Notes: generated by a model from the sequence alone, not told the origin. A DNA stretch of 64,000 bases from Arthrobacter sp. B0490 (GCF_002929355.1 NZ_PJIR01000004.1:62001-126000), one strand, 5' to 3'. Shown: positions 16,234 to 25,343, numbered from the stretch's first letter. A program made the numbers and translations.

Positions 16234-18681
16234 ATGTCCAGACCCAGCGATGCCACCGAGTCCGCACCCAGACCACGATCGCGCGCTGATTCCGCGCCGG
16301 CCGGGACCGCGGGCGCGACCGCCGTGCCGTCGTCGGGCGTCGCCGCGGCGGCCGTCCTCGAGCAGGCGGCCGCCGCTGCTCCGGGCGCCGCACCGGCCCG
16401 ACGCCGGCAGTGGGGTGCCGAACGGCGTTCGGAACCGCTGTCGATCGTGCACCCGACGCCGTCGTCGCGGAAGATCGCGCTCGGCAGGATCAGCATCGTG
16501 GTCACGATCCTGGCCTGGCTCACGTACATCGTCACGACGATCCTGCGGCAGTTCGCCAACAACCCGAATGCCGGCTTCCGGTTCCAGGTCGAGGCGACGT
16601 CGTACCTGATCGTCGTCACGTTCCTGACGTTCTCGGCGCTCATGTACCTGCTGGCGCGGCAGGGTGCGTTGTACCGGTTCCGGGACCACCGGCGCGTGCC
16701 GCGCGGCGAGCTGGACCGCCACTTCGCGCACCACGAGGAGGGCATCACCGTCCTGGTGCCGTCCTACGCCGAGGAGCCCGCCGTCGTCCGCGCCACGCTC
16801 TGGTCCGCGGCGCTGCAGGAGTTCCCGAACATCCGGGTGGTGCTGCTGCTGGACGACCCGCCCCACCCCAAGGACCCGGTGATCCGCGAGCGGCTCGACG
16901 CCACGCGGGCGCTGTCCTTCGAGATCGAGTCCGCCCTCCTCGAACCCTCCACCCGTGCGACCGCCGCACTGGCCGCGTTCGAGGCGGACCTCGCCGCGCG
17001 CGACGGCGACACCCCGCCGTCGTGCGACGACCTGCCCCCGCTCATCGCCGCGTACGAGGCCGCCGCCGTCTGGCTCGAGGACATGGCCGACGCCGAGACC
17101 GTGGGCGACCACGTGGACGAGTTCTTCGTGGACCTCGTCCTCATGGGCCTCGCCCGCGAGCTCCGCCTGACCATCTACGCGCTCGACGCCGCGCTCGTGC
17201 AGGAGCAGTGCCCGGAGCCGGACCGCATCCGTGAGCTGTACATCCGGCTCGTGCGGATCTTCAACACGCGGCTCGAGACGTTCGAGCGGAAGGCCTACGC
17301 ATCCCTCTCGCACGAGGCGAACAAGGCCATGAACCTCAACGCCTACATCTCCCTGATGGGGCAGCGGTGGCGCAAGGAGCGGGTGGCCACCGGGACGGTG
17401 CTGCGCCCCCTCGCCGACGGGGAGGGCGGTGAGGGCGACGACATCCTCGACGTCACCGACTCGACGTACCTGCTCACCCTCGACGCCGACTCCCTGCTGC
17501 TGCGCGACTACTGCCTGCGCCTCGTGCACCTGCTCGAATCGCCCGGCAACGAGCGGATCGCCGTCACACAGACCCCGTACTCGTCCTTCCGCGGTGCGCC
17601 GACGCGCATCGAGCGGGTGGCCGGCGCAACGACGGACATCCAGCACATCCTGCACCAGGGCATGTCCTACTACGGGGCCACGTTCTGGGTGGGCGCCAAC
17701 GCCGTCATCCGGAAGCAGGCGGTGGAGGATATCGTCGAGATCGAGAACGTGGGCGGCTTCGAGATCAAGACCTACATCCAGGACCGCACCGTCATCGAGG
17801 ACACCGAGTCCAGCGTGGACCTCGGCACGCACGGGTGGACGCTCATGAACTACCCCGAGCGCCTCAGCTACAGTGCCACGCCGCCGGACTTCGGGTCCCT
17901 CGTGGTCCAGCGCCGGCGCTGGGCGAACGGCGGCCTGCTGATCCTGCCGAAACTGTGGAACCAGCTCCGACGACGCCGCCACCTCCGCGAGCAGGTGCTC
18001 GCCCGCGAGGTACTGCTGCGCGTCAACTACATGGCGTCCATCGCGTGGGCGAGCTTCGGCCTGCTGTTCCTCCTCGCGTACCCCTACGACAGCAGGCTCC
18101 TCAGTCCCGTCGTGTTCCTCGCGGCCGCACCGTACTTCCTCGCGATGGGCAGCGACCTCCGCGACTGCGGGCATCGCTTCTCGGACATCTTCCGGATCTA
18201 CGGCTTCAACCTCGTGCTGCTGCCGGTCAACCTCGCCGGCGTGCTGAAGTCCATCCAGCAGGCGTTCACGGGGGAGAAGATCCCGTTCGTCCGGACACCG
18301 AAGGTCAAGGACCGCACCGCGGCGCCGGGCCTCTACGTGGTGATCCCGTACCTGATCGTCGCGTTCTCGCTGCTCACGCTCGCCCGCGACGTACTGGAGC
18401 AGAACTGGGGCAACGCGGTCTTCGCGGGGCTGAACGCCGTCCTGGCCGCCGGTGCGATCCGCGCGTACATCGGGATCAAGAACTCGCTGGTGGACATGTG
18501 GCTCGGCGTCCTGAACTGGCTGTACGTGGCACCGCGGACGAAGAAGGTCGAGGAGTCGAAGGTCGTCCCGAAGTCCGCGGCCGAGGCGGACTGGTCGTCG
18601 ATCCTCTACCACGGCGACCGCCGCCTGAACCGGGACCTGCGCTCGGGCAACGACCGCCGCCGTCGGGCCGGGGTCCGGTAG
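16234..18681 (+). CDS. Membrane processive glycosyltransferase, GT2 family
   Basis: This large membrane synthase has two N-terminal helices (around ISIVVTILAWLTYIV and SYLIVVTFLTFSALMYLLA), a cytoplasmic GT2 domain, and about four C-terminal helices. Catalytic marks are VLVPSYAEEP, LLLDDPPHP, the DxD-type TLDADSLL, and QRRRW (as VQRRRWANGG), the signature of processive synthases such as cellulose, hyaluronan and chitin synthases. An acidic helical insertion of about 130 residues interrupts the domain after LDDPPHP. The start at 16234 (815 residues, after GAGG) is preferred; GTG 16180 is the alternative. Its divergent neighbour is a GH18 protein, so an exported beta-linked polymer is likely. 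The sugar donor is unknown. Confidence 0.85.
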   Translation: MSRPSDATESAPRPRSRADSAPAGTAGATAVPSSGVAAAAVLEQAAAAAPGAAPARRRQWGAERRSEPLSIVHPTPSSRKIALGRISIVVTILAWLTYIVTTILRQFANNPNAGFRFQVEATSYLIVVTFLTFSALMYLLARQGALYRFRDHRRVPRGELDRHFAHHEEGITVLVPSYAEEPAVVRATLWSAALQEFPNIRVVLLLDDPPHPKDPVIRERLDATRALSFEIESALLEPSTRATAALAAFEADLAARDGDTPPSCDDLPPLIAAYEAAAVWLEDMADAETVGDHVDEFFVDLVLMGLARELRLTIYALDAALVQEQCPEPDRIRELYIRLVRIFNTRLETFERKAYASLSHEANKAMNLNAYISLMGQRWRKERVATGTVLRPLADGEGGEGDDILDVTDSTYLLTLDADSLLLRDYCLRLVHLLESPGNERIAVTQTPYSSFRGAPTRIERVAGATTDIQHILHQGMSYYGATFWVGANAVIRKQAVEDIVEIENVGGFEIKTYIQDRTVIEDTESSVDLGTHGWTLMNYPERLSYSATPPDFGSLVVQRRRWANGGLLILPKLWNQLRRRRHLREQVLAREVLLRVNYMASIAWASFGLLFLLAYPYDSRLLSPVVFLAAAPYFLAMGSDLRDCGHRFSDIFRIYGFNLVLLPVNLAGVLKSIQQAFTGEKIPFVRTPKVKDRTAAPGLYVVIPYLIVAFSLLTLARDVLEQNWGNAVFAGLNAVLAAGAIRAYIGIKNSLVDMWLGVLNWLYVAPRTKKVEESKVVPKSAAEADWSSILYHGDRRLNRDLRSGNDRRRRAGVR

Positions 18682-18727
18682 CCCCCTCCGAGCGGTCGCA
18701 AGCGCCCCGGAACGGGCGCAGGGACGA

Positions 18728-18760
18728 GGGAGCCCCGGGACCTCCGGTCCCGGGGCTCCC
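18728..18760. terminator. Strong bidirectional terminator hairpin
   Basis: A perfect 15-bp stem (GGGAGCCCCGGGACC, 18728-18742, with its complement at 18746-18760) closes a 3-base loop. It lies between the stop of the GT2 gene and that of the convergent coiled-coil gene. A short TTC run follows on the plus strand. Confidence 0.8.
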
Positions 18761-18776
18761 TTCGATGCCCTGAGCG

Positions 18777-21116
18777 TCAGGCCACGCAGCCACCGAGCAG
18801 GATCTGGCCGTCGATGGACTTGATCTGGCCCTGGACGCCGCCGAGCTTGTCCTGGAGGGCGGTCACCGTGGCGCGCTGCGCGGTGATGGCATCCTTGTTC
18901 GCCTTCTTCTGTGCCTCGAGCCCGCGGAGCACCGCCTGCGCGTCGGTGACCTGCTTGTCGAGGGTGGTCAGCTGTCCCTGCAGGCTCTTGAGCTGGGTCT
19001 CGGCGGCACTGATCTCGCCATTGAGCGCGTTCAGCTGCGTGAGCAGCGGAGCCACCCGGCCCTGGAGCGCGAGCACCTCCGACTCCTTCGAGGCGATCCG
19101 GCCGTTCAGCCCGGTCAGCGCCGCGACCAGCCTGTCGATCTCGGCATTCAGCGCGCCGATCTCCCCCTGCTTGTCCGTCAGGGCCTTCGCGGAACTGTCG
19201 GCGGCGGCCTGGAGCACGGGCAGGCGGTCCTGCAGCCCGGCGAGATCCGCCGTCCTGGTTGCTACGGCCGCGGCGGCGGAGGCAAGGTCCGCCTCGGCGT
19301 CCGTCAGGTCGGTCCGTAGACCGTCGAGTACGTCCTGCTGGGTGCCGATGGCGGCCTCGGCCGCGTCGACCCCTTCGGTGAGGCCCGGCAGTTCTGCTTC
19401 GCGATCAGCGACGATCTTCGCCTGTGCCGCCACGGCGTCGCGGGCGTCGGTGGCTGCTGCCGTGAGAGCCGGCAGCTGGCCCTGCAGCAGTGCGGTCTCC
19501 TCCTGCTGGGCGGCGACGGCGGCCCTGGCGCCGGCCAGGGCCGTCTGCAGTGCGGGAAGCTGGCCCTGCAGCGTCCTAACCTCTACCTCCCTGGTCACCA
19601 CGGAGGCGTTCGCTGCCGTCAGCGCTGTCTGCAGGGGTGCGGCTTCCTGCTGCAGGGTGCTGCTCTCGGTCTGCCTCGCCAGCAGCTGCGCGTTGAGCGT
19701 GTTCACCTGTCCCTGCAGCGGGCCGAGATCGCCCTGCAGGCCCGCGATTGCCGCGTTCTTGTCCGTGATCTGCTTGTTCACAGCGGTGAGTTGGGCCTCC
19801 TTCGCGGCGCGCTGGTCTACCAGGGCCTTCCGGGCGTCGGAGTTGCCGTTACCGTTGAACTCCTTGATCTGCGCCGAGATCGAGGCGATCTCGCCCTCGA
19901 GGGTCGTCTTCTGCTTCTGCAGGGCGGACAGCTCGCCCTGGGCGGCGGTGATGGCACCCTGCTTGGCCGTGATCTCGCTGTTCTTGGCCGTGATGTCCTT
20001 CTGCAGCTGCGAGATGGCGGCGGTGACGGTAGAGATCCGGGTGGTGTTGGTGGTGACGGCATCAGCGGCCCTGGCGACGTCCGCGCGCAGGGTCCCGAGT
20101 TCGCCCTCGGCTACGGTGATGGCGGTCTGCTGCGCCGTGACGGCGTCCGCAGCCCGGGTAGCGGCTGCCTCACGAGTGAGGAGATCGGCCTGGGCCGTGG
20201 CGATGGCGGTGTTCTTCGAGGTGACGGCGTCAGCGGCCCTCGTGGCGTCCGTCCGGAGTGTCGTCAGCATCTGGACGGCAGACTCGACCTCGACGCGCTG
20301 GGCATCGAGGGCGGCCTGCGCGGTGGTGCCGGCAGCGACGAGCTGCTCGAGGGTGGCCTCGGCGTCGGTCACTGCCTGCTCTGCGGCGCCGACGGCGGTA
20401 GCGGCATCCTGCGCCGACGTCGCGAGGGAGGCCAGCTCGCCCTGCGCCCCTGCGATCGCGTCGTTCTGCAGCACCACATCGGCCGCCGTCCGTGCCGCGG
20501 CGCCTTCGAGGCCGGCCAGTTCGCCGGTTGCGATACGGAGCGCACCCTGCCGGTCCTCGACCTCGGCAGTGGCGGCGGTTGCCTGCTCCTGCAGCTCGTC
20601 GGCTACGGACTGAGCGGCAGCCAGCTCCGCCTGGCGCAGTGCGAGGGCTGCGACGGTGTCCTTCTGCTGTGCCTCCAGGTCCGCCAGCTTCCCGTTCGCC
20701 GTCGCGATGGCCTTCTCCGTGCTCGCCTGCTGCTCGGTGAGGGCGGCGATCCCGGCGGTCGTGCTCGCCAGGTCGGCGTCCAGCCGGGTGTTCTGCGCGT
20801 CGAGCGCGGCGATCGCAGCGCCGGCGTCCTTGATCTGTGCCTCGAGGGTGGCGGCATCGGCCTGGAGTGCGGATCGCTCGCCCTGCAGCGTGGAGATGAC
20901 GTCGGCGTTCTTGCGTGCCGCAGCTCTGAGGAGGTTCTCCTGCACGGTTCCTCGGTGCGCTGCCTGGTTCACCACGCCGTTGCACACCCCCGACGTCGGT
21001 CCTGCCTGCGCGGACGCCTGCGGAGCGAAGATCAGGGCTCCACCGAGGATTCCCGGGAGGAGGACCGCGCTCGCGAGCCGGCGGGTGAAGACGGAGGTGG
21101 TGTTGCTGGTGCGCAC
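18777..21116 (-). CDS. Large secreted coiled-coil protein with terminal cysteines
   Basis: The 779-residue protein has a signal peptide (basic start, hydrophobic stretch ending near ASAQA at about residue 37). The rest is almost wholly predicted coiled coil, rich in Ala, Gln, Leu, Thr and Asp with heptad spacing. Only two cysteines are seen, Cys45 (SGVCNGVV) and Cys777 (GGCVA), one at each end of the rod. Internal sequence repeats are obvious: RAADAVT recurs three times around residues 295-360 and LQGQLPAL recurs around 515-560. Helix breaks such as KEFNGNGNSDARKAL suggest a hinge. No enzyme domain, LPXTG motif or membrane anchor is visible. A surface or structural role is inferred; no homologue of known function is recognised. 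Confidence 0.8.
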   Translation of the reverse strand: MRTSNTTSVFTRRLASAVLLPGILGGALIFAPQASAQAGPTSGVCNGVVNQAAHRGTVQENLLRAAARKNADVISTLQGERSALQADAATLEAQIKDAGAAIAALDAQNTRLDADLASTTAGIAALTEQQASTEKAIATANGKLADLEAQQKDTVAALALRQAELAAAQSVADELQEQATAATAEVEDRQGALRIATGELAGLEGAAARTAADVVLQNDAIAGAQGELASLATSAQDAATAVGAAEQAVTDAEATLEQLVAAGTTAQAALDAQRVEVESAVQMLTTLRTDATRAADAVTSKNTAIATAQADLLTREAAATRAADAVTAQQTAITVAEGELGTLRADVARAADAVTTNTTRISTVTAAISQLQKDITAKNSEITAKQGAITAAQGELSALQKQKTTLEGEIASISAQIKEFNGNGNSDARKALVDQRAAKEAQLTAVNKQITDKNAAIAGLQGDLGPLQGQVNTLNAQLLARQTESSTLQQEAAPLQTALTAANASVVTREVEVRTLQGQLPALQTALAGARAAVAAQQEETALLQGQLPALTAAATDARDAVAAQAKIVADREAELPGLTEGVDAAEAAIGTQQDVLDGLRTDLTDAEADLASAAAAVATRTADLAGLQDRLPVLQAAADSSAKALTDKQGEIGALNAEIDRLVAALTGLNGRIASKESEVLALQGRVAPLLTQLNALNGEISAAETQLKSLQGQLTTLDKQVTDAQAVLRGLEAQKKANKDAITAQRATVTALQDKLGGVQGQIKSIDGQILLGGCVA

Positions 21117-21193
21117 GGATGCTCCTGAGGGCAGTGGGGAGGCGTCATCGCCTCCCCAAAGGTAGGGAGGATAGTTCGCCTAGGACACAGTGG

Positions 21194-21207
21194 TACCTAC
21201 GTGAGTA
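21194..21207. promoter_or_regulatory. Imperfect palindrome upstream of coiled-coil gene
   Basis: TACCTACGTGAGTA has matching TAC/GTA ends around a central ACGT dyad. It lies 78 bp upstream of the coiled-coil gene start (21116, minus strand), a plausible operator position. No cognate regulator is evident. Confidence 0.3.
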
Positions 21208-21246
21208 TCGAAGACGACTACCTGCTTCCGAGCTCGTGGGTACCTG

Positions 21247-21302
21247 CCAGCTGCCTGTCAGCTGTCTGCCAGGAGCCTGATGGACCGCTGGTAGGCAGCT
21301 GG
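21247..21302. terminator. Stem-loop after the ten-gene operon
   Basis: CCAGCTGCCT (21247-21256) pairs perfectly with AGGCAGCTGG (21293-21302), enclosing a 36-base loop with further CAGCTG and CTGCC elements. It lies 28 bases beyond the stop of the aldehyde dehydrogenase (21331, minus strand), so it may end that transcript. There is no U-tract. Confidence 0.38.
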
Positions 21303-21330
21303 TCGGGGTGTCACGCCCTGAGAACAAGCG

Positions 21331-22881
21331 TCATCCTTCACTCCTCGGATCGGGAAGCACGAGCAACCCGTCGATCCGCCGGGGAATGGCCTCGTAACCG
21401 TCACGCAGTTCGTCCGGCAGGGCGGCCTGGGGAGCGTTCTGCCAGGCCACCGGCCGAAGGAAGCGCCGCACTGCCGTGACGCCTACTGAGGTGTGCTGGG
21501 AGTCGGTCGCCGGCCAGGGGCCGCCATGGTGCTGGGCCCACGTCACCCGGACGCCGGTCGGGTAGCCGTTGAAGACGATCCGACCGGCACTCGCCTCCAT
21601 GACCGGTGAGAGTTCGGCGGTGATGGCGGCTTCGTCGTCCTCCATGTGGAGGGTCGCTGTCAACGATTTCGGGATGCGGCGGAACGCCTCCCGGACTTCC
21701 TCGAGTGCGGAGTATCGGGCTACGACGATCAGCGGACCGAAGCACTCCTCGGCAAGCTCCTGGGTCAGCAGCGCGGCCGAGGTCTCCAGTACCGTGGGTG
21801 GCACCGTGAATCCCCCGGACGAGGAATCGTCGCTGGCCGTGGCCGACCCGGGGGCGGTGAGGCCGGTCGCGACCTTGGCAGCCCCGCCCTTGACGAGGCG
21901 CTCCGAGATCGCGCCGAATGACGCATGAATGCGATCGTTCAGGAGGACCTGTGGACGTGCTGCAGTGGTGAACCCCTTCAGGGATTCCACCATTGCTTCG
22001 CCCGACGGGCCCTCGGGGATGAATGCGATACCGGGCTTCGTGCAGAGCTGGCCGGCAGAACCGGTGAATGACGCGAACAAGCCGGCGGCGATGTCCGCCC
22101 CGCGCGCGCGTGCTGCGCCCTCCGTGATGACGATCGGGTTGATGCTCGAGAGCTCTCCGAAGAACGGGATGGGGTCCGGCCTCGTGTGGATGGCGCGCTG
22201 CAGGGATTCGGCGGCAGCGAGGGAGCCCGTGAAACTGGCGGCCCGGATCGCCGGGTGGGCGACGAGCGCGAGCCCTGCCTCCTGTCCGAACACTGCGTCG
22301 AAGGTCCCATCGGGCGCATGGGTGGCCCGTGCGGCCTCCTGCAGCACCTCGAGTGAGAGCTGCGAGGTCAGCACGTGGGATCCGTGCGCCTTGATCACCA
22401 CCGGGCAACCAGCGGCGATGGCTGATGCCGTATCCCCGCCGAGCACCGAGAACGCGAACGGGAAATTGCTCGAGCCGAACACGGCAACCGGCCCGATCGG
22501 GACGAGCATGCGACGCACGTCCGGAGCGGGCCCGAGGGATGTCTCCGCGGCGTGGTCGATCATGGCTTCGACGAGGCTGCCTTCCCGGACCGCGTCGGCG
22601 AAGAGCGTGAACTGGAAGGCCGAACGGCTCACCTCACCGTCGAGGCGGGCGGCTCCGAGCCCTGTCTCCGCGTCGGCTGTCGCGACGAGGGTATCGCGTG
22701 CGGCCTCCACGGACGCCGCGATAGCGTCCAGGAGTGCCGCCCGGAACTCGCGACTTCGGCGGCGTAGCTCCGCGGCAGCCTTCACTGCGCGCTCGGCCAC
22801 CGCATCGACCTCGGTGGGAGAGGTGGATGCCAGTGCGGTGATAGCGCTAACACCCGTTCGAGGGTCGGTTGTCGTCAACAT
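21331..22881 (-). CDS. Aldehyde dehydrogenase, 2-oxoglutarate-semialdehyde (2,5-dioxovalerate) type
   Basis: The 516-residue NAD(P)-dependent dehydrogenase shows the nucleotide-fold segment GPVAVFGSSNFPFAFS, the catalytic glutamate in FFGELSSINPIV and the nucleophilic cysteine in GSAGQLCTKPGI. The FPFAFS and ELSSINP variants are characteristic of ketoglutarate-semialdehyde dehydrogenases, which oxidise the last intermediate of Weimberg-type sugar pathways to 2-oxoglutarate. It is the final gene of the ten-gene operon, 43 bp after the LacI gene. AGAAGGA precedes ATG 22881. A LacI-type operator-like sequence lies inside codons 10-15. A second paralogue is at 47400-49001. Confidence 0.88.
   Translation of the reverse strand: MLTTTDPRTGVSAITALASTSPTEVDAVAERAVKAAAELRRRSREFRAALLDAIAASVEAARDTLVATADAETGLGAARLDGEVSRSAFQFTLFADAVREGSLVEAMIDHAAETSLGPAPDVRRMLVPIGPVAVFGSSNFPFAFSVLGGDTASAIAAGCPVVIKAHGSHVLTSQLSLEVLQEAARATHAPDGTFDAVFGQEAGLALVAHPAIRAASFTGSLAAAESLQRAIHTRPDPIPFFGELSSINPIVITEGAARARGADIAAGLFASFTGSAGQLCTKPGIAFIPEGPSGEAMVESLKGFTTAARPQVLLNDRIHASFGAISERLVKGGAAKVATGLTAPGSATASDDSSSGGFTVPPTVLETSAALLTQELAEECFGPLIVVARYSALEEVREAFRRIPKSLTATLHMEDDEAAITAELSPVMEASAGRIVFNGYPTGVRVTWAQHHGGPWPATDSQHTSVGVTAVRRFLRPVAWQNAPQAALPDELRDGYEAIPRRIDGLLVLPDPRSEG
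22838..22853. promoter_or_regulatory. LacI-type operator-like site inside the dehydrogenase gene
   Basis: GTGATAGCGCTAACAC is a 16-bp dyad with a single mismatch and a central TAGCGCTA, the classic LacI/GalR operator form. It matches the GATAGCGCT arms at 32749-32774. It starts 28 bases inside the coding sequence. Confidence 0.5.
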
Positions 22882-22924
22882 GGTGGGTCCTTCTGCTGGT
22901 CAGGCGGAGCCGAGGGGCGGCGGG

Positions 22925-24043
22925 TCAGGCGCTTTCGCGGGGTATCACCGAGAAGCCGAGATCGACCTTCGGGGTGAGTACGGGTTGGTCTGTCATCCGG
23001 GCGAGCAGCAGGCGACCAGCGGTGGTGCCGATCTCCCGGTTCGGGACCGCCACGGTCGTGAGGGTCGGGACGAGATGCCGGGCGATCTCGAAATCACCGA
23101 ACCCGGTGATCGCGATGTCCTGGGGGATGGACATCCCGCGCCGAGCGCATTCGAGCAGGGCACCTGCGGCGAACACGTCGCTCGCGAACATCAGGACGTC
23201 GGTCTCCGGGTGAACCCTCAGGGTTTCGTCGAGCAGCTGGCGCCCTGTCTCGAAATCCACGGTTGCGGTGCCCGAGTCGACGACACGCACCTGCTCGCCC
23301 GGATACAGCTCGCGCACCGCATCCTCGAAGCTGGCCCGCCGGGCCACGGCGCGGAAGTCGCCGCTCTGGAAGGATCCGGCGAAGGTGGGATGCGCGTACC
23401 CTCGCTCGGCAGCGAACTCCACGACGGCCCTGAGGGCGTCGCCGTTCGAGAATCCGACGACGCTGTCGATCGGGTCCTCGGTGAGGTCCCACGCCTCGAC
23501 GACCGGTACCTGGGCTTCACGGAGCAGGTGGTCCGTGAGCGGCGAGTGGTGGGTTCCGACGATGAAGATGCCATCCGGTCGGCGGCCCAGGAAGGCGCGC
23601 ACGAGCTCCTCCTCGTGCGCGGGCCGGTAGTCCGTGGAACCGATGAACAGCTGGTAGCCGGCAGGGGCGAGGATCTCGTCGAGCCCGTGGAGCGCGTCTG
23701 CGAACACCGAGGCCGAAATGGCCGGAATGATCGCCGCCACTGTCATGCTGCGATTGGAGGCGAGATTGCTCGCCGCGAGATTCGGCACGTAACCCGTCGC
23801 CTCGATGGATCGCCGGACGCGTTCCAGGGTGAACCTGGATACCAGGTCGGGTGACCGGATGGATCGTGAGACCGTCTGGGGCGAGACGCCGGCGTGCAAC
23901 GCGACATCGGTGAGCGTCACGGTGTTGGTCGAACGCCGGGTCTGTCGGGGGCCGGTAGGTCCGGTGCCCGTCACGTCGGGGTGGTCATCCCTGAGCTCGG
24001 ACCGGGTGGGAGGCGCCGGTGCTGAGGAGCCCGCGTCGGTCAC
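22925..24043 (-). CDS. LacI-family transcriptional regulator of the ten-gene operon
   Basis: The regulator has a LacI helix-turn-helix (TLTDVALHAGVSPQTVSRSI) and a periplasmic-binding-type effector domain (SMTVAAIIPAISASVFADAL, MFASDVFAAGALLECAR, ITGFGDFEIARHL). GTG 24043 is chosen because it overlaps the upstream stop as GTGA, giving 372 residues. This leaves an unusual low-complexity N-terminal extension of about 45 residues before the DNA-binding helix, and a later GTG inside it cannot be excluded. It is embedded in the operon it probably controls, with likely sites at 32749-32774 and 22838-22853. The inducer is probably the imported sugar or an early intermediate. Confidence 0.88.
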   Translation of the reverse strand: MTDAGSSAPAPPTRSELRDDHPDVTGTGPTGPRQTRRSTNTVTLTDVALHAGVSPQTVSRSIRSPDLVSRFTLERVRRSIEATGYVPNLAASNLASNRSMTVAAIIPAISASVFADALHGLDEILAPAGYQLFIGSTDYRPAHEEELVRAFLGRRPDGIFIVGTHHSPLTDHLLREAQVPVVEAWDLTEDPIDSVVGFSNGDALRAVVEFAAERGYAHPTFAGSFQSGDFRAVARRASFEDAVRELYPGEQVRVVDSGTATVDFETGRQLLDETLRVHPETDVLMFASDVFAAGALLECARRGMSIPQDIAITGFGDFEIARHLVPTLTTVAVPNREIGTTAGRLLLARMTDQPVLTPKVDLGFSVIPRESA

Positions 24044-25284
24044 AGCAGGCTCCTGCTTGCGAGATTCCGCATCAGAGAGCCGATGCCGAACTCCCACCGG
24101 TCGCACCTCTCGCTCTCCTCGACGTAATTGACAAGAGTACCCAGTTCCCGCGACGAGATCCTAACGACGTCGCCCCGCTTGTGCGTGAAGCCCCGGTCCT
24201 TCACGTCGCGGTCGACGATCGGCGCGAACATCGTCCCGAGCATGAGGACCGCTCCGTCGGGATACTGGTGCTGCGGCCCCGTGAGCTGCGCGACGAGTTC
24301 GAGCGGGTCGCGGCTGATCTGCGCCATGTCGGAGGTCGCCTCGAGGGTGAAACCGTCCGGACCGTCGATCGTCAGGCTCACCCGCATGGCCCGGACCGCC
24401 GCCAGATCGAAGGTGCCATCGAACAACCGGATGAAGGGCCCCAGGGCGCAGGACGCGTTGTTGTCCTTCGCCTTCGGCAGCAGAAGCGCCGACCTCCCCT
24501 CGACGTCGCGGAGGTTGACGTCGTTGCCGAGGGTGGTGCCGACGATGCGCCCGGTCGAATCGACGATCAGTGCGACCTCGGGCTCGGGGTTGTTCCAGAG
24601 CGACGTGGACAGCACTCCGACCTGTGCTGCCGTTCCAACGGCAGAGAGGGTGGGACCTTTGGTGAAGATCTCCGCATCGGGGCCGATGCCGACTTCCAGG
24701 TACTGGCTCCAGAGACCCTCGGCGAGAAGGTAGTTCTTGAGTGCGACCGCGTCGTCGGACCCGGGTCGCACGTCGTGCAGGTCGGTCCCGATCTCGGCCA
24801 GGATGCTGTCGCGCATCCGGGCCGCCGCGTCGATGTCGCCGCGCACACGCTCTTCGATCACGCGTTCGATCATCGACACGGCGAAGGTGACACCGGCCGC
24901 GCGGAGGGTCTGGAGGTCGACGGGTGCGAGGAACCGAGGCGTCGAGAGGTCCCGGGCCGGAGGCATCGTGTTGGCGTAGATGGCGTTGAAGGAGCCCAGA
25001 CGTTGTCCCGCGGCGGCCCGGGCGGCGCCCGCAGGCTCCGGGACCTCGCACAGTTCGCTCACCGTCGGGAAGGTGGCGCTGAGATCGAAGACGCCGTCCT
25101 CGCGGATGATGACGGGGGAGGGCCCGCCGGCGGCAGGATCCCAGACGCGCCCGATCAGCGTGCCCGCATAGCTGTCGGCCGGAAGTGCCAGGGCGGCTTC
25201 GATGTCGTCGGTGTTGTCGGCGCGCCCGCCGGACACAGCGCGGTCCGGCGTCATGGTGCTGTCGATCGTGTCCTCGGTGCTCAT
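24040..25284 (-). CDS. FAH-family 2-keto-3-deoxy-sugar-acid dehydratase
   Basis: The 414-residue protein has a fumarylacetoacetase-fold C-terminal half. The metal-binding EPE motif lies in NNPEPEVALIVDS, and GNDVNLRDVEGRSALLLPKAK closely follows the pattern of archaeal 2-dehydro-3-deoxy-D-arabinonate dehydratase. Such enzymes convert 2-keto-3-deoxy-pentonate to 2-oxoglutarate semialdehyde, the substrate of the aldehyde dehydrogenase two genes downstream. The start at 25284 (after GAGGGAG) is preferred to an in-frame ATG at 25347. It is followed by the LacI gene through a GTGA overlap. The exact sugar acid is uncertain, and a hydrolase acting on a diketo acid is an alternative. Confidence 0.82.
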   Translation of the reverse strand: MSTEDTIDSTMTPDRAVSGGRADNTDDIEAALALPADSYAGTLIGRVWDPAAGGPSPVIIREDGVFDLSATFPTVSELCEVPEPAGAARAAAGQRLGSFNAIYANTMPPARDLSTPRFLAPVDLQTLRAAGVTFAVSMIERVIEERVRGDIDAAARMRDSILAEIGTDLHDVRPGSDDAVALKNYLLAEGLWSQYLEVGIGPDAEIFTKGPTLSAVGTAAQVGVLSTSLWNNPEPEVALIVDSTGRIVGTTLGNDVNLRDVEGRSALLLPKAKDNNASCALGPFIRLFDGTFDLAAVRAMRVSLTIDGPDGFTLEATSDMAQISRDPLELVAQLTGPQHQYPDGAVLMLGTMFAPIVDRDVKDRGFTHKRGDVVRISSRELGTLVNYVEESERCDRWEFGIGSLMRNLASRSLL

Positions 25285-25343
25285 CGGTTCTCCCTCGGTC
25301 CGTTCTCGAGACGATTGGTGCGGGCGACCCGCCGGTGCGCGTG

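Noticed and set aside
15943..18612. 889-codon open frame on the minus strand opposite the GT2 gene
   Set aside because: The plus strand encodes a coherent GT2 synthase with DxD and QRRRW motifs. The minus frame is repetitive Arg/Asp/Val-rich shadow sequence typical of G+C-rich DNA.
18814..20613. 599-codon plus-strand frame opposite the coiled-coil gene
   Set aside because: It is Ser/Ala/Cys-rich and has no domain; the minus frame has a signal peptide and regular heptads across its whole length.
21231..21310. CAGCTG/CTGCC-rich stretch as a repeat array or attachment site
   Set aside because: Units are short and irregular, there is no integrase or phage gene nearby, and a simple stem-loop explains the symmetry.
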